A DNA stretch of 64,000 nucleotides from Sphingobium sp. EM0848 (GTDB taxonomy: Bacteria; Pseudomonadota; Alphaproteobacteria; Sphingomonadales; Sphingomonadaceae), in assembly GCF_013375555.1 (NCBI RefSeq), contig NZ_JABXWB010000001.1, forward strand, positions 744,001-808,000, given 5' to 3'. Positions 57,045 through 64,000 of this stretch are shown here, piece by piece. Position numbers and translations under genes: made by a program. A model generated the notes under the pieces. The model did no database searches. It was given only the letters and a program-made list of their open reading frames with translations, and was not told where the DNA came from. The number at the start of each line of letters is the position of its first letter. Positions within the stretch are counted from its first letter, which is position 1.

Positions 57045-58895
57045 ATGGCATTTGCCATTTCAATTAGGAAGCTGGTGCTCGATCGGAGTGGATCTCGAAT
57101 GCTTGTCGGCGATGCGGTTCGTTTGCTTTTCCCCCAAGGTAATCTCGACTGGTGGGTCGATCTCAAATCGAAAATGGAGAATAAGGAGGCGTTCGGTCCC
57201 AAAGGCGATCAATATGGCCCTTGGTATCTGCCGCCGGTCGATCCGATCGATCTCTTCGCAATCACCGCCTTTCTGCTCTCGCGCAGCGGCGCCTATCATC
57301 ATATTCAGCCAGAAACCCATCAAGGACCGCCAGCTGAGTTCCGTAAGCTGGAAGTCACGCTTTCCGACCGCCAGCATTGGGTCGAAATTGGTCGCGCGTG
57401 GGCTCAGGCGACCGTCCGGCAAGATGTGTCCGGCAATAGGGTGACGCTTGAAACCCCTGAGGCAGTTGGCCAGATGTGGTCTCGCATCTGGGCCGCATTC
57501 GATGAACCTCTCTTCAACGCCCTGGACGCGAGAGCAGAGCCTCCTGGTTGGTGGCGCGACGCAGTGGGCCTCCTGGCTATTGCTGATGAAGCAGCGACTG
57601 ATGTGGGATTCCTGGCAAATGAGGAATTGCAGGAGACCACGCCTCCGCTTCTGACACTCGCGGTAGAATTCAGGATCCTCGCGGCCATGAAGGAATTGAC
57701 CGACGGGGAAGGGCGGGGCGCCTACACATTGTCGCAAGCAGCACCAGATGTTGCGTGCGTTCTACCAAAATCCCGCACCCCTTCACGCGGCTGCACGGTC
57801 CGTTCCCTATCGCACAATCTTTCGCTCTTGCCGCCTCGCGGTCTCGCGCGCGCAAGATGGCTCGCACCGGTGGGTGAATATACTGCACGGCAGGCGCAGG
57901 CGTCTCTCAACCTCCTCATCATTCCCTATCCGTTTTCGATCGCTGCAAAGTCCTTCCATGTTGCAGGCCTGTCGGAGAGCGACGCGCGTGCGCCTTGGGG
58001 TTGGTTCGGCGTTGAACCGCTGAATGCCAAAGCGCAGGAGAGCCTGCTGTTGGGTCTGGTAGATGCCCTGATCGAGGAAGCACGCAGGGACGTGGGACAG
58101 GTCCATGGCGTCATTTTTCCTGAACTCGCCTTGAGCGGTGCCACCTATGCGAAGCTTATCACGCAGCTCGAGAAGGATGACGATATTGAGTTTGTCGCGT
58201 CGGGGCTGCACAGCGATGGAGAAGGCCGGGTTGGAAATTTCGCCGCTGCGACCATCATTCCGGTCAGGAGCAAAAGACAGAAAGTCAGGCGATGGGTCGA
58301 GGATGTCCGCCAGAAGCACCATCGTTGGCGTCTCGATGCCGACCAGATCAAAAGCTATGCCCTGGGATCTGTCCTCGATCCTGGGATGGGATGGTGGGAA
58401 AGGCTCGATGTCCTGAGCCGTAGTCTGACGGTCGGCGTGCTGCGCGGCGAAACCACGATCACCACGCTCATCTGCGAGGACCTTGCGCGCGTCGATCCGG
58501 CCCAGGAGCTGTTGCGGGCGATCGGACCCAATATCGTGATTGCGCTCCTCATGGACAGCGCCCAGCTTCAGACTCGCTGGCCGAATCGCTACGCCACGGT
58601 GCTGGCCGAAGACCCCGGCTCTTCGGTCCTGACCTTTACCTCGCTTGGTCTGATAGAGCGCGCCAACAAGACGGGATTTTTTCCGCCCAGTCGATGCATC
58701 GCGCTTTGGCGGGATGATTGCGGCGTACGCGAACTCAGCCTGCCCAAAGACAGTCATGCCCTCTGCCTGACGCTTAACCCGTTTAGGATTACAGAATCGA
58801 CTCTGGATGGCCGAACCGACAGCCGTAATGCGCTCTCATGGCGACTGGGTGGGGTTCAGCCTGTCAGGACCGATGCGGAACTGCCTGAATGGTAA
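57045..58895 (+). CDS. large nitrilase-fold protein with an unknown N-terminal domain
   Basis: The 616-residue protein from ATG 57045 has a C-terminal carbon-nitrogen hydrolase-like part (from about residue 275): the catalytic Glu in VHGVIFPELALSG, the Lys in VEDVRQKHHRWRLDADQIKSYALG and the Cys in TTITTLICEDLARVD give a possible E-K-C triad. The first 270 residues (LLFPQGNLDWWVDLKSKMENKEAFGPKG, DPIDLFAITAFLLSRSGAYHHIQ) match nothing I know. Similar nitrilase segments are fused to reverse transcriptases in some phage-defence systems; no such domain is visible here. Its activity is unknown. The gene lies in an accessory island. Confidence 0.7.
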   Translation: MAFAISIRKLVLDRSGSRMLVGDAVRLLFPQGNLDWWVDLKSKMENKEAFGPKGDQYGPWYLPPVDPIDLFAITAFLLSRSGAYHHIQPETHQGPPAEFRKLEVTLSDRQHWVEIGRAWAQATVRQDVSGNRVTLETPEAVGQMWSRIWAAFDEPLFNALDARAEPPGWWRDAVGLLAIADEAATDVGFLANEELQETTPPLLTLAVEFRILAAMKELTDGEGRGAYTLSQAAPDVACVLPKSRTPSRGCTVRSLSHNLSLLPPRGLARARWLAPVGEYTARQAQASLNLLIIPYPFSIAAKSFHVAGLSESDARAPWGWFGVEPLNAKAQESLLLGLVDALIEEARRDVGQVHGVIFPELALSGATYAKLITQLEKDDDIEFVASGLHSDGEGRVGNFAAATIIPVRSKRQKVRRWVEDVRQKHHRWRLDADQIKSYALGSVLDPGMGWWERLDVLSRSLTVGVLRGETTITTLICEDLARVDPAQELLRAIGPNIVIALLMDSAQLQTRWPNRYATVLAEDPGSSVLTFTSLGLIERANKTGFFPPSRCIALWRDDCGVRELSLPKDSHALCLTLNPFRITESTLDGRTDSRNALSWRLGGVQPVRTDAELPEW

Positions 58896-58897
58896 TC

Positions 58898-59050
58898 TTA
58901 GCGCCGAGGAGGCTCGATAGGGCCGCGAGGTGCTGGCTGCCGGGGCTCGGACCGCTGGGGCGCATTCTGGGCAAGCCGCGTCATGCGCTCGAACAACTCG
59001 TTCGTACGCTCCCTTTTATAGCGATCGAAAGTCTGTGACGTCCGAACCAT
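58898..59050 (-). CDS. small basic protein, hypothetical (50 aa)
   Basis: A minus-strand frame starts at ATG 59050 with VRTSQTFDRYKRERTNELFE and ends RGPIEPPRR. The N-terminal half is helical and charged, the tail proline-rich. It is below usual gene-finder size but has consistent codon use. It converges on the nitrilase-fold gene with only two bases between the stops. Function unknown. Confidence 0.45.
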   Translation of the reverse strand: MVRTSQTFDRYKRERTNELFERMTRLAQNAPQRSEPRQPAPRGPIEPPRR

Positions 59051-59446
59051 GCTAGCCTATCCATTTCCCGTCAGCAGATCGCTGACAAACCCTATGTAAT
59101 CCGCAATAGATGAAGGAACAACGATCAAAGCGCGAAAATGGCCGCAAATCTGCGCGCTCGATCGCAAAAACCCTCCGCCGATCGGCTTTGCGATCCGATT
59201 GGATCGGTGTCCACACCATGAAAATAGGCCGTGGTTGATCGGATCGCAATGAATGAGGCCTGCCGGATCGCATTGAGCGAACAGAGCCAGGCGAAAGCAA
59301 TTCATTGCCTTGGCGGTTTCTGGCGGACGGGAGCGAACGCTGAATGATGGCTTCGTGAAACTCTGGTGAAGTGAGGAGGGGATTTCGCCGGAGGTCGTGA
59401 TTCGAGGGATTTACGCAAGTGCGATGGCGCGATTATCGGGCAGGCG
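59051..59446. other. 396-base noncoding region with short repeats
   Basis: No gene is supported. Two copies of CGGATCGCA, 24 bases apart (59240-59248 and 59264-59272), and a CGATCC-N4-GGATCG inverted repeat near 59190 suggest regulatory or iteron-like sequence. Confidence 0.4.
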
Positions 59447-59647
59447 ATGAGCATCATCGCAACCATCATGAATTCCACTACCGGCCAGCCCATCCAGAAG
59501 ATGACCTTCGGCCGGATGCCCAAGCCTTGGTCCACATTCAATCTGGAAACCGGCGAGCGCGTGACAGCGGATCGGGTTCACGTCGGCAAGCCTGCCCCTG
59601 GCAAATTCGTCGCGCCGGTCGAGGTCTGGGTGACGCCCAAAGGGTGA
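59447..59647 (+). CDS. hypothetical protein (66 aa)
   Basis: The 66-residue protein reads IIATIMNSTTGQPIQKMTFG, then NLETGERVTADRVHVGKPAPGKFVAPVEVWVTPKG. It looks beta-rich with no known domain. Its ATG is preceded by a weak ribosome site. Likely real by codon use. Confidence 0.45.
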   Translation: MSIIATIMNSTTGQPIQKMTFGRMPKPWSTFNLETGERVTADRVHVGKPAPGKFVAPVEVWVTPKG

Positions 59648-59888
59648 GACTGGCGCGGCATTTCGCTGGCCACCTCCATTTGGGCACAGGGCGATCGTGA
59701 TATTCGGGGAGCCGATCACGCTGGGAAAGGATGGCCCCATTTTTGGTGGGCAGGTATTTTCTGCTGATCGGCGCTTCGCCCCTTGGGGGAAACGTGTCGG
59801 CCCGAGGGCGTGCGCTCTTCGGCAGAAGCATTCAAAAATATTTTCGCCGGCAATTATCCGATGGCGCAACGCTCAAATGGAGTCGCCG

Positions 59889-60110
59889 ATGTTGAAGCAC
59901 ATATTTGACAAGAGGCTGGGGACCGACGAAAATCACCTTGCATGGTTGCGACGGGTCGATGACATCATCGTGAGGTTCGATGTCACGCGAGACGAAATCG
60001 CGCCCTGCATCGCTGAGCGAGACGGGTGGAAGACGATCACGGTGACGCTGCAAGGTGCGTCGGACGGTCAGCTGTTCGCTGCCTTCATGATAATTTCCTG
60101 CATGCGGTGA
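59889..60110 (+). CDS. hypothetical protein (73 aa)
   Basis: The protein reads MLKHIFDKRLGTDENHLAWLRRVDDIIVRF then DVTRDEIAPCIAERDGWKTITVTLQG. I do not recognise it. A start at 59877 (MESPML) is also possible. It converges on the 60111 gene. Confidence 0.45.
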   Translation: MLKHIFDKRLGTDENHLAWLRRVDDIIVRFDVTRDEIAPCIAERDGWKTITVTLQGASDGQLFAAFMIISCMR

Positions 60111-60296
60111 TCAGGTGAAAAAGATTTTCAGCGGCCTTCGATCGTGCTTCTTCAGATCCGTTACCGGATACCATTCCGCCTTGCCTTTGCCCTTTGTGAG
60201 CGGCGCGCACAGCGCCCGATCGTTGGCGATGGAATCGATGCGCATCAGAAGCCGACGAGGAATGACCTCCACGACTTCTCCTACCTTGAAATCCAT
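60111..60296 (-). CDS. hypothetical protein (61 aa)
   Basis: Starting MDFKVGEVVEVIPRRLLMRI, the 61-residue protein resembles a small SH3-like barrel (DSIANDRALCAPLTKGKGKAEWYPVTDLKKHDRRPL) of unknown function. Its ATG overlaps the stop of the upstream gene (TAATG), so the two are coupled. Confidence 0.5.
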   Translation of the reverse strand: MDFKVGEVVEVIPRRLLMRIDSIANDRALCAPLTKGKGKAEWYPVTDLKKHDRRPLKIFFT

Positions 60297-60559
60297 TATT
60301 TGCTCTCCAGGATCGCCCCGATCATACGGTCCCACGTCCAGCCTGCGATCTGCGCGCCGATCTTGAATCCTTCGGTCGATATCTGCTCGCCACCCGCTGC
60401 GGACACTTCCGCGCCGGGGTCCCTGACGGCCAGAAGCACGGCGCACGCTTGCGGCAGATAGCTTTGCCACATGGGCCTGCCCTCGAAAGTAGCGTTTTCC
60501 GGATTGCCTTCGAGGCTGCAAAGTGCGCGGGCCGCGCGCTCAAGGGGGGATTTCACCAT
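60296..60559 (-). CDS. hypothetical protein (87 aa)
   Basis: The 87-residue protein starts MVKSPLERAARALCSLEG and contains MWQSYLPQACAVLLAVRDPG and GFKIGAQIAGWTWDRMIGAILESK. I do not recognise it. It is coupled to the 61-residue gene and lies downstream of the KAP ATPase gene on the same strand. Confidence 0.5.
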   Translation of the reverse strand: MVKSPLERAARALCSLEGNPENATFEGRPMWQSYLPQACAVLLAVRDPGAEVSAAGGEQISTEGFKIGAQIAGWTWDRMIGAILESK

Positions 60560-60692
60560 GGAGGTACATTATCATAATATTGTCGGGCGGCCAGCGAGAT
60601 GCACTTTACCTTGGAAGGAGGTTCTGGCCGCCGTCGGTTCTTCAAGGATCTGGCTCGACGAAGCTAACCGGTCGATCAACCAATTCACGGCC

Positions 60693-62903
60693 TCACCAAT
60701 TTCTGGCCTCTTCGGCTGCTTCTATAAGGCGCCGCGCCGAAACCGCGAGCTCTTCATTTCCTTCGGCAGCAATCCGTTGGAGACGGGCAAGAATTTCGTC
60801 GTAATCCAGGAACGGGGCGATATTCTCGCGTCTTATGACCGTGTACCAGCTGTCGCTGGTGTCTATCCGGGTCGTCAGCCGGTTCATGATGCCGACCAGT
60901 CCGGCGTCGGTCCGCGTGGCTTCGGCGAGCAGTTTGCGTGGGCCGTCCGGGTCTCCGGCCTGGTTCCAGGCAAAAAATATCCAGAGCGGTCGGGGCGCCG
61001 CGATCACCTCGTCGATCGTCAGGGTCGAGAAGCGTGCAATCATGAGGCGGTTGGCGTGGTCAAGCTCCTCCTCGCTTAGCACCCAGTCGCTGTTCGGGCG
61101 TCTTTGCTCTCCAACGCGACCATGAGCGAAGGTCTCCCGTCGCAACAAATTGGTTGCCCAGCCAATGGCCGTGGCTTTGCTGAACAGCTGCTCAGTGACT
61201 TGCTCGCGGTCAGTTGCGTCAAGGCGTGGATAGAGGAGGGCAACCAGCTTTTCCGCACGATCCCAGGTGGTGATGATGATATTAGGTTCGCGGGGGCCGC
61301 GCCGAAAGGCGTCATCCATCATCTCCCCCAAAGCCAGCAGGAGGTTTGTCGCTCGCGTGCTGGACCAGAGCGCCAGGTCCGTCCCCCTCAGTCGCTCAAG
61401 GAGTATGTCGAGTTTCCTGAGCGTGCCAAGCGCCTTCTGCCCTTGGAATTCAAGCAGGGTTGCAGCAGCAGCAGCAGGCGTCTTGTCGACCGAATTCCAG
61501 AATTGATCGAAGCCCTCCTGTGTCACCGCGTACGAGGGCCCAACCAAGCTGAAATAAAGGCGGTAATGATCGGGGCTGGCGAGCCTGCGTCCAGCGATTG
61601 CCGCTTGAACGGCCTGGGGCGTGACGGCCTGGTGAATTTTGACCGGTTCATCCTGGTCGTCCATCGAGGTCTCAATGCCGGGGAGCAGTTCGCTGAAAAA
61701 ATGGCGATAAAGCATGTCGTGGAGTTGCCGATCCTCCACTATCTCCAGCAGATTGGTGAGGCGAGTCTTCACGCTCCTTTCGGTAACCCTTGCCGTGCCG
61801 AAAGACGTTGCAGCGACGGAAGCGACATAGGTTTCGACCCAACGATAGAGATCGGGATTCCCATCCTTGATGAGCTGGAGCCAGACAAGGTCGGCCGCAT
61901 CGATCTTTTCGCTGCGGGTCGCGGGCCAGAAGAAGCGGATCGAATCGAGGGTCCGAACGACCGACCGTGGTGTGCGGAGCTGGGCGCCGCCCTCCTGATC
62001 GATCACCGATTTCAGCCGCTCGCTCACCTCGTCCGAAATGGGTCCGAGGAGCGGGGCCAGATCTTCGGCGAACCATTGCCGAAGTTCAAACGGCTCGGGT
62101 TGGGGAACCATGACCGTGAGCTGGACAATTTTTTCGAGATAGTCCTTGCCGTCGTCCACCTGCGATGTGGTCTCAATGGCTTCGGCGAGCCGATCCACAT
62201 CATAGCACAGCAGATAGATGATATTGGGAAAGTCGGCGACCGACCGCACAAGGCGCAGGACTTCCATGACCTCGGAAGGTTCAAGCCGGTCGACATCGTC
62301 CACCGTCACGATGAACCGGTGCCCTAGCTTGTGCAGATCCCGCGTGATTCTGGCTTTGAGCGTTGCTAGATCAGGACCCGTCTCTTCTTTCGAGCCTTTG
62401 TCGAAAAGCTTTCCGACCCCCTTGATGATCTTCCCGATCCATTCTGCCGGCGCCCATAATTTGCCGCCCGCCTCGACAAGCTCGCCCGTTCGGCCAAGCA
62501 GCGCGGCAAAGGTTCTGACCTGCCTCGCCAAGGCTGTCGCGGCGATCATCGAAGATTTGGTCGCGTCGCCTTCGGCGTGGCTGACGCTCGCAATTTTTCG
62601 TGCGAGATCGTTGAAGAAACTCGACAGCAGCGCGTCCCGGCGACCGACGAGCCAGGGACGAAAGCTAATGATCGTAGGGCGCTTCTCGTCTGGAAGCTGG
62701 TTCAGCTTGCGCTCGATGAGGTGCAGCAGGCTCGATTTTCCGGAACCCCATTCACCATCAATGCCAATGACCAGGCCATCGGCCGATGCGCGATCCATGA
62801 CCGACAACGCGATTCGTTCAGCGACATCGGAGAAGCCGAGACGGTCTGGTTCGTCGTCCCGCAGTGCATGTTCACCCCGGATTCCAGGTTCGTTTTGCGT
62901 CAT
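60693..62903 (-). CDS. KAP-family P-loop ATPase
   Basis: The 736-residue protein has a Walker A motif GIDGEWGSGKSSLL at about 47-60, a Walker B HRFIVTVDDVDRLEPSEVMEVLRLVR, the KAP-type sensor region NIIYLLCYDVDRLAEAI, and SVVRTLDSIRFFW after it. KAP ATPases form a STAND-like clade; several are known or suspected in phage defence, often with membrane or effector partners. Here no transmembrane insert is visible, so this one is likely soluble. It lies 304 bases downstream of the HEPN gene on the same strand. Confidence 0.88.
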   Translation of the reverse strand: MTQNEPGIRGEHALRDDEPDRLGFSDVAERIALSVMDRASADGLVIGIDGEWGSGKSSLLHLIERKLNQLPDEKRPTIISFRPWLVGRRDALLSSFFNDLARKIASVSHAEGDATKSSMIAATALARQVRTFAALLGRTGELVEAGGKLWAPAEWIGKIIKGVGKLFDKGSKEETGPDLATLKARITRDLHKLGHRFIVTVDDVDRLEPSEVMEVLRLVRSVADFPNIIYLLCYDVDRLAEAIETTSQVDDGKDYLEKIVQLTVMVPQPEPFELRQWFAEDLAPLLGPISDEVSERLKSVIDQEGGAQLRTPRSVVRTLDSIRFFWPATRSEKIDAADLVWLQLIKDGNPDLYRWVETYVASVAATSFGTARVTERSVKTRLTNLLEIVEDRQLHDMLYRHFFSELLPGIETSMDDQDEPVKIHQAVTPQAVQAAIAGRRLASPDHYRLYFSLVGPSYAVTQEGFDQFWNSVDKTPAAAAATLLEFQGQKALGTLRKLDILLERLRGTDLALWSSTRATNLLLALGEMMDDAFRRGPREPNIIITTWDRAEKLVALLYPRLDATDREQVTEQLFSKATAIGWATNLLRRETFAHGRVGEQRRPNSDWVLSEEELDHANRLMIARFSTLTIDEVIAAPRPLWIFFAWNQAGDPDGPRKLLAEATRTDAGLVGIMNRLTTRIDTSDSWYTVIRRENIAPFLDYDEILARLQRIAAEGNEELAVSARRLIEAAEEARNW

Positions 62904-63207
62904 CTATGCCGTACCCCCGTTTGACCAATGGCACAGCAAGGCCGGAAGGGTCCAGTTGAACGGCCTCTGGTGCGAAGCAAGAAACTGCCAGACTGGTCAA
63001 TCCCCTGCGCGATCGCAGGAGGGGGTATAGGTTCCGGTTCCCGGCCGTTCTTGTCCAGTTGATCGACGTCCGCTTCGTTACGGCGCTGAAGTTCATATCG
63101 GGCGTCTGACGCGAGAAGGGAACGGAATCAAGATTTGTGTTGCAATGGCTCCGGCAGTTGCGTGGGGCCGCCGGATTATTCCTTGACAGGATGCTGCCAA
63201 CCCTAGG
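62904..63207. other. region between HEPN and KAP genes, with a palindrome
   Basis: No gene is supported. The palindrome CCTGCG-CGAT-CGCAGG at 63004-63019 lies about 100 bases upstream of the KAP start and may be an operator or hairpin. Confidence 0.4.
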
Positions 63208-64000
63208 TCAATATTCTTCGTCCCATTCGGGCAGCCAGCCATGGACGGCTTTGATCATCGACGTCATGCGGCTGATCGTCAAAGCCATCTCGATGAGTTG
63301 CACCGGATCGATCGGCCGAGCGTGCATCGTCGGCCGACGAATCCCGTTGAGGCGTTGCATGTCCACCCGAAACGCCTCCATGCTGCCGAAGATCGGCTCG
63401 AAGATGGGCCAGTTCTTGCCGAACGTCACGATCGGAATGAGATCGCCTAGATCGACAAAGGCGATGGGATCGCTCGCGGACTCCCCGGCGCGCAACGCCT
63501 CGGCCCTGCGCTCGCGCGCCCGTTTGAGAACGTCGCCGGGAACACGCTGCTTGAACCAAGCGTCCGGATTGTCGCCTGCATCGCGTTGCGCCGTCATGAG
63601 AAGCCGCGAGATGAGGTCCCGCATCACGATTTCAAAAGCCGTGATGGCGCGATAAGCGCCGATGCGGGGGCGCGAGGCGGATATGCGCACGTTGATCGGT
63701 CCCGCCTCGATTATGGCCGAGACCGTCTTTCCACCCACCACTCCCTCGATGATGCCGCTTTCGACGAGGATTTCCACGGCCTCGCCGTTGCTTGCGTCGA
63801 TAAGACCGGCGTCGACCTCGGCCTCTTCATAATAGCGTTGCCGAACTGATGGGCGTTGCCAATATTCCGTTGGGAGATCGGGTCTGGTCTGCCAGTCGCC
63901 AAGAATCGAAGCCAAGGCGGCCCCGCTTGTGGCACTCAGCGGGCCGACCGTATCCACTGCGCCCGCAAAGGCAGATAGCTTGGTTAGTGTCTGGGCGATT
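63208..64000 (-). CDS. Swt1-like HEPN-domain protein, partial at the window edge
   Basis: The frame is open to position 64000, so the N-terminus is cut. A central helix region reads YRAITAFEIVMRDLISRLLMTAQ, and the C-terminal HEPN-like part reads FVDLGDLIPIVTFGKNWPIFEPIFGSMEAFRVDMQRLNGIRRPTMHARPI in order, with an Rx4H motif in RRPTMH (Swt1-like). HEPN proteins are often RNases in toxin or defence systems. It is probably upstream of, and perhaps expressed with, the KAP gene. A GTG at 63957 is only an internal candidate start. Confidence 0.72.
   Translation of the reverse strand, partial: IAQTLTKLSAFAGAVDTVGPLSATSGAALASILGDWQTRPDLPTEYWQRPSVRQRYYEEAEVDAGLIDASNGEAVEILVESGIIEGVVGGKTVSAIIEAGPINVRISASRPRIGAYRAITAFEIVMRDLISRLLMTAQRDAGDNPDAWFKQRVPGDVLKRARERRAEALRAGESASDPIAFVDLGDLIPIVTFGKNWPIFEPIFGSMEAFRVDMQRLNGIRRPTMHARPIDPVQLIEMALTISRMTSMIKAVHGWLPEWDEEY

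Noticed and set aside
57045..58895. Reverse-transcriptase/nitrilase (DRT1-type) defence protein
   Set aside because: No reverse-transcriptase motif (such as YxDD) is visible in the N-terminal part.
61104..62327. A 407-codon plus-strand frame opposite the KAP ATPase
   Set aside because: The minus strand encodes a full KAP ATPase with Walker motifs; the plus frame has no recognisable features.

Overview
The window looks like accessory DNA, probably a plasmid or a patchwork genomic region, of a high-GC alphaproteobacterium of the sphingomonad type (Sphingobium/Novosphingobium/Sphingomonas). The evidence is an imuA-imuB-dnaE2 cassette with alphaproteobacterial LexA boxes (GTTC-N7-GTTC), a MucR/Ros regulator, a CIRCE-controlled groESL, a P450cam-like CYP with its ferredoxin, a sphingomonad-style TonB-dependent receptor and many insertion sequences. 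No rRNA, tRNA or CRISPR array was seen. This assignment is inference from gene content.

Layout. 1-2.6 kb: a FecI-type ECF sigma factor, its FecR partner (cut by the window edge), a MarR-like regulator and an unknown gene. 2.6-10.7 kb: a DNA-damage module with imuA-imuB-dnaE2 on the minus strand behind one LexA box, then two divergent SRAP genes sharing a second LexA box, one with a DUF1810 gene and the other with alkB. 10.9-14.4 kb: small genes and a frameshifted IS66-like element.

14.4-37.1 kb: a catabolic locus. It holds a TetR/arylsulfatase chimera, a putidaredoxin-like ferredoxin, a CYP101-like P450 split by a second IS66-like element, a MerR regulator, an extra ribB, a DUF2889 gene, a TetR regulator, an acyl-CoA ligase, two luciferase-like flavin monooxygenases (one closely LimB/diketocamphane-monooxygenase-like), a zinc alcohol dehydrogenase, two SDRs, a CMD-family protein, a TonB receptor, two SnoaL-like proteins, two enoyl-CoA hydratases, a flavin reductase and a thiolase. 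The gene set reads like hydroxylation, dehydrogenation, Baeyer-Villiger-type oxidation, CoA activation and beta-oxidation of a terpenoid or alicyclic ketone. A shared inverted repeat, (G)TCAAC-N6-GTTGA(C), occurs at five places in front of these genes and defines a likely regulon.

37.3-43 kb: nested insertion sequences. An IS630-like element carries an IS4-family element and an IS1182-family element, each with its own target duplication. 43-51.3 kb: a heat-shock island (two Hsp20, a complex-I NDUFS4-like protein, a Usg-family operon, groES-groEL behind CIRCE, a YdcH-like protein, a double-ACT protein), then an orphan adenine/cytosine-N4 DNA methyltransferase and an AbrB/VapC toxin-antitoxin pair. 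51.9-54.7 kb: a second IS4 copy in opposite orientation, itself split by an IS110-type element that has a 110-bp tandem duplication in its noncoding end.

54.7-64 kb: a MucR regulator and a poorly described island holding a large nitrilase-fold protein with an unknown N-terminal domain, several small unknown genes, a KAP-family P-loop ATPase and a Swt1-like HEPN protein that runs off the window. This last block is the best candidate for an undescribed, possibly defensive, system.
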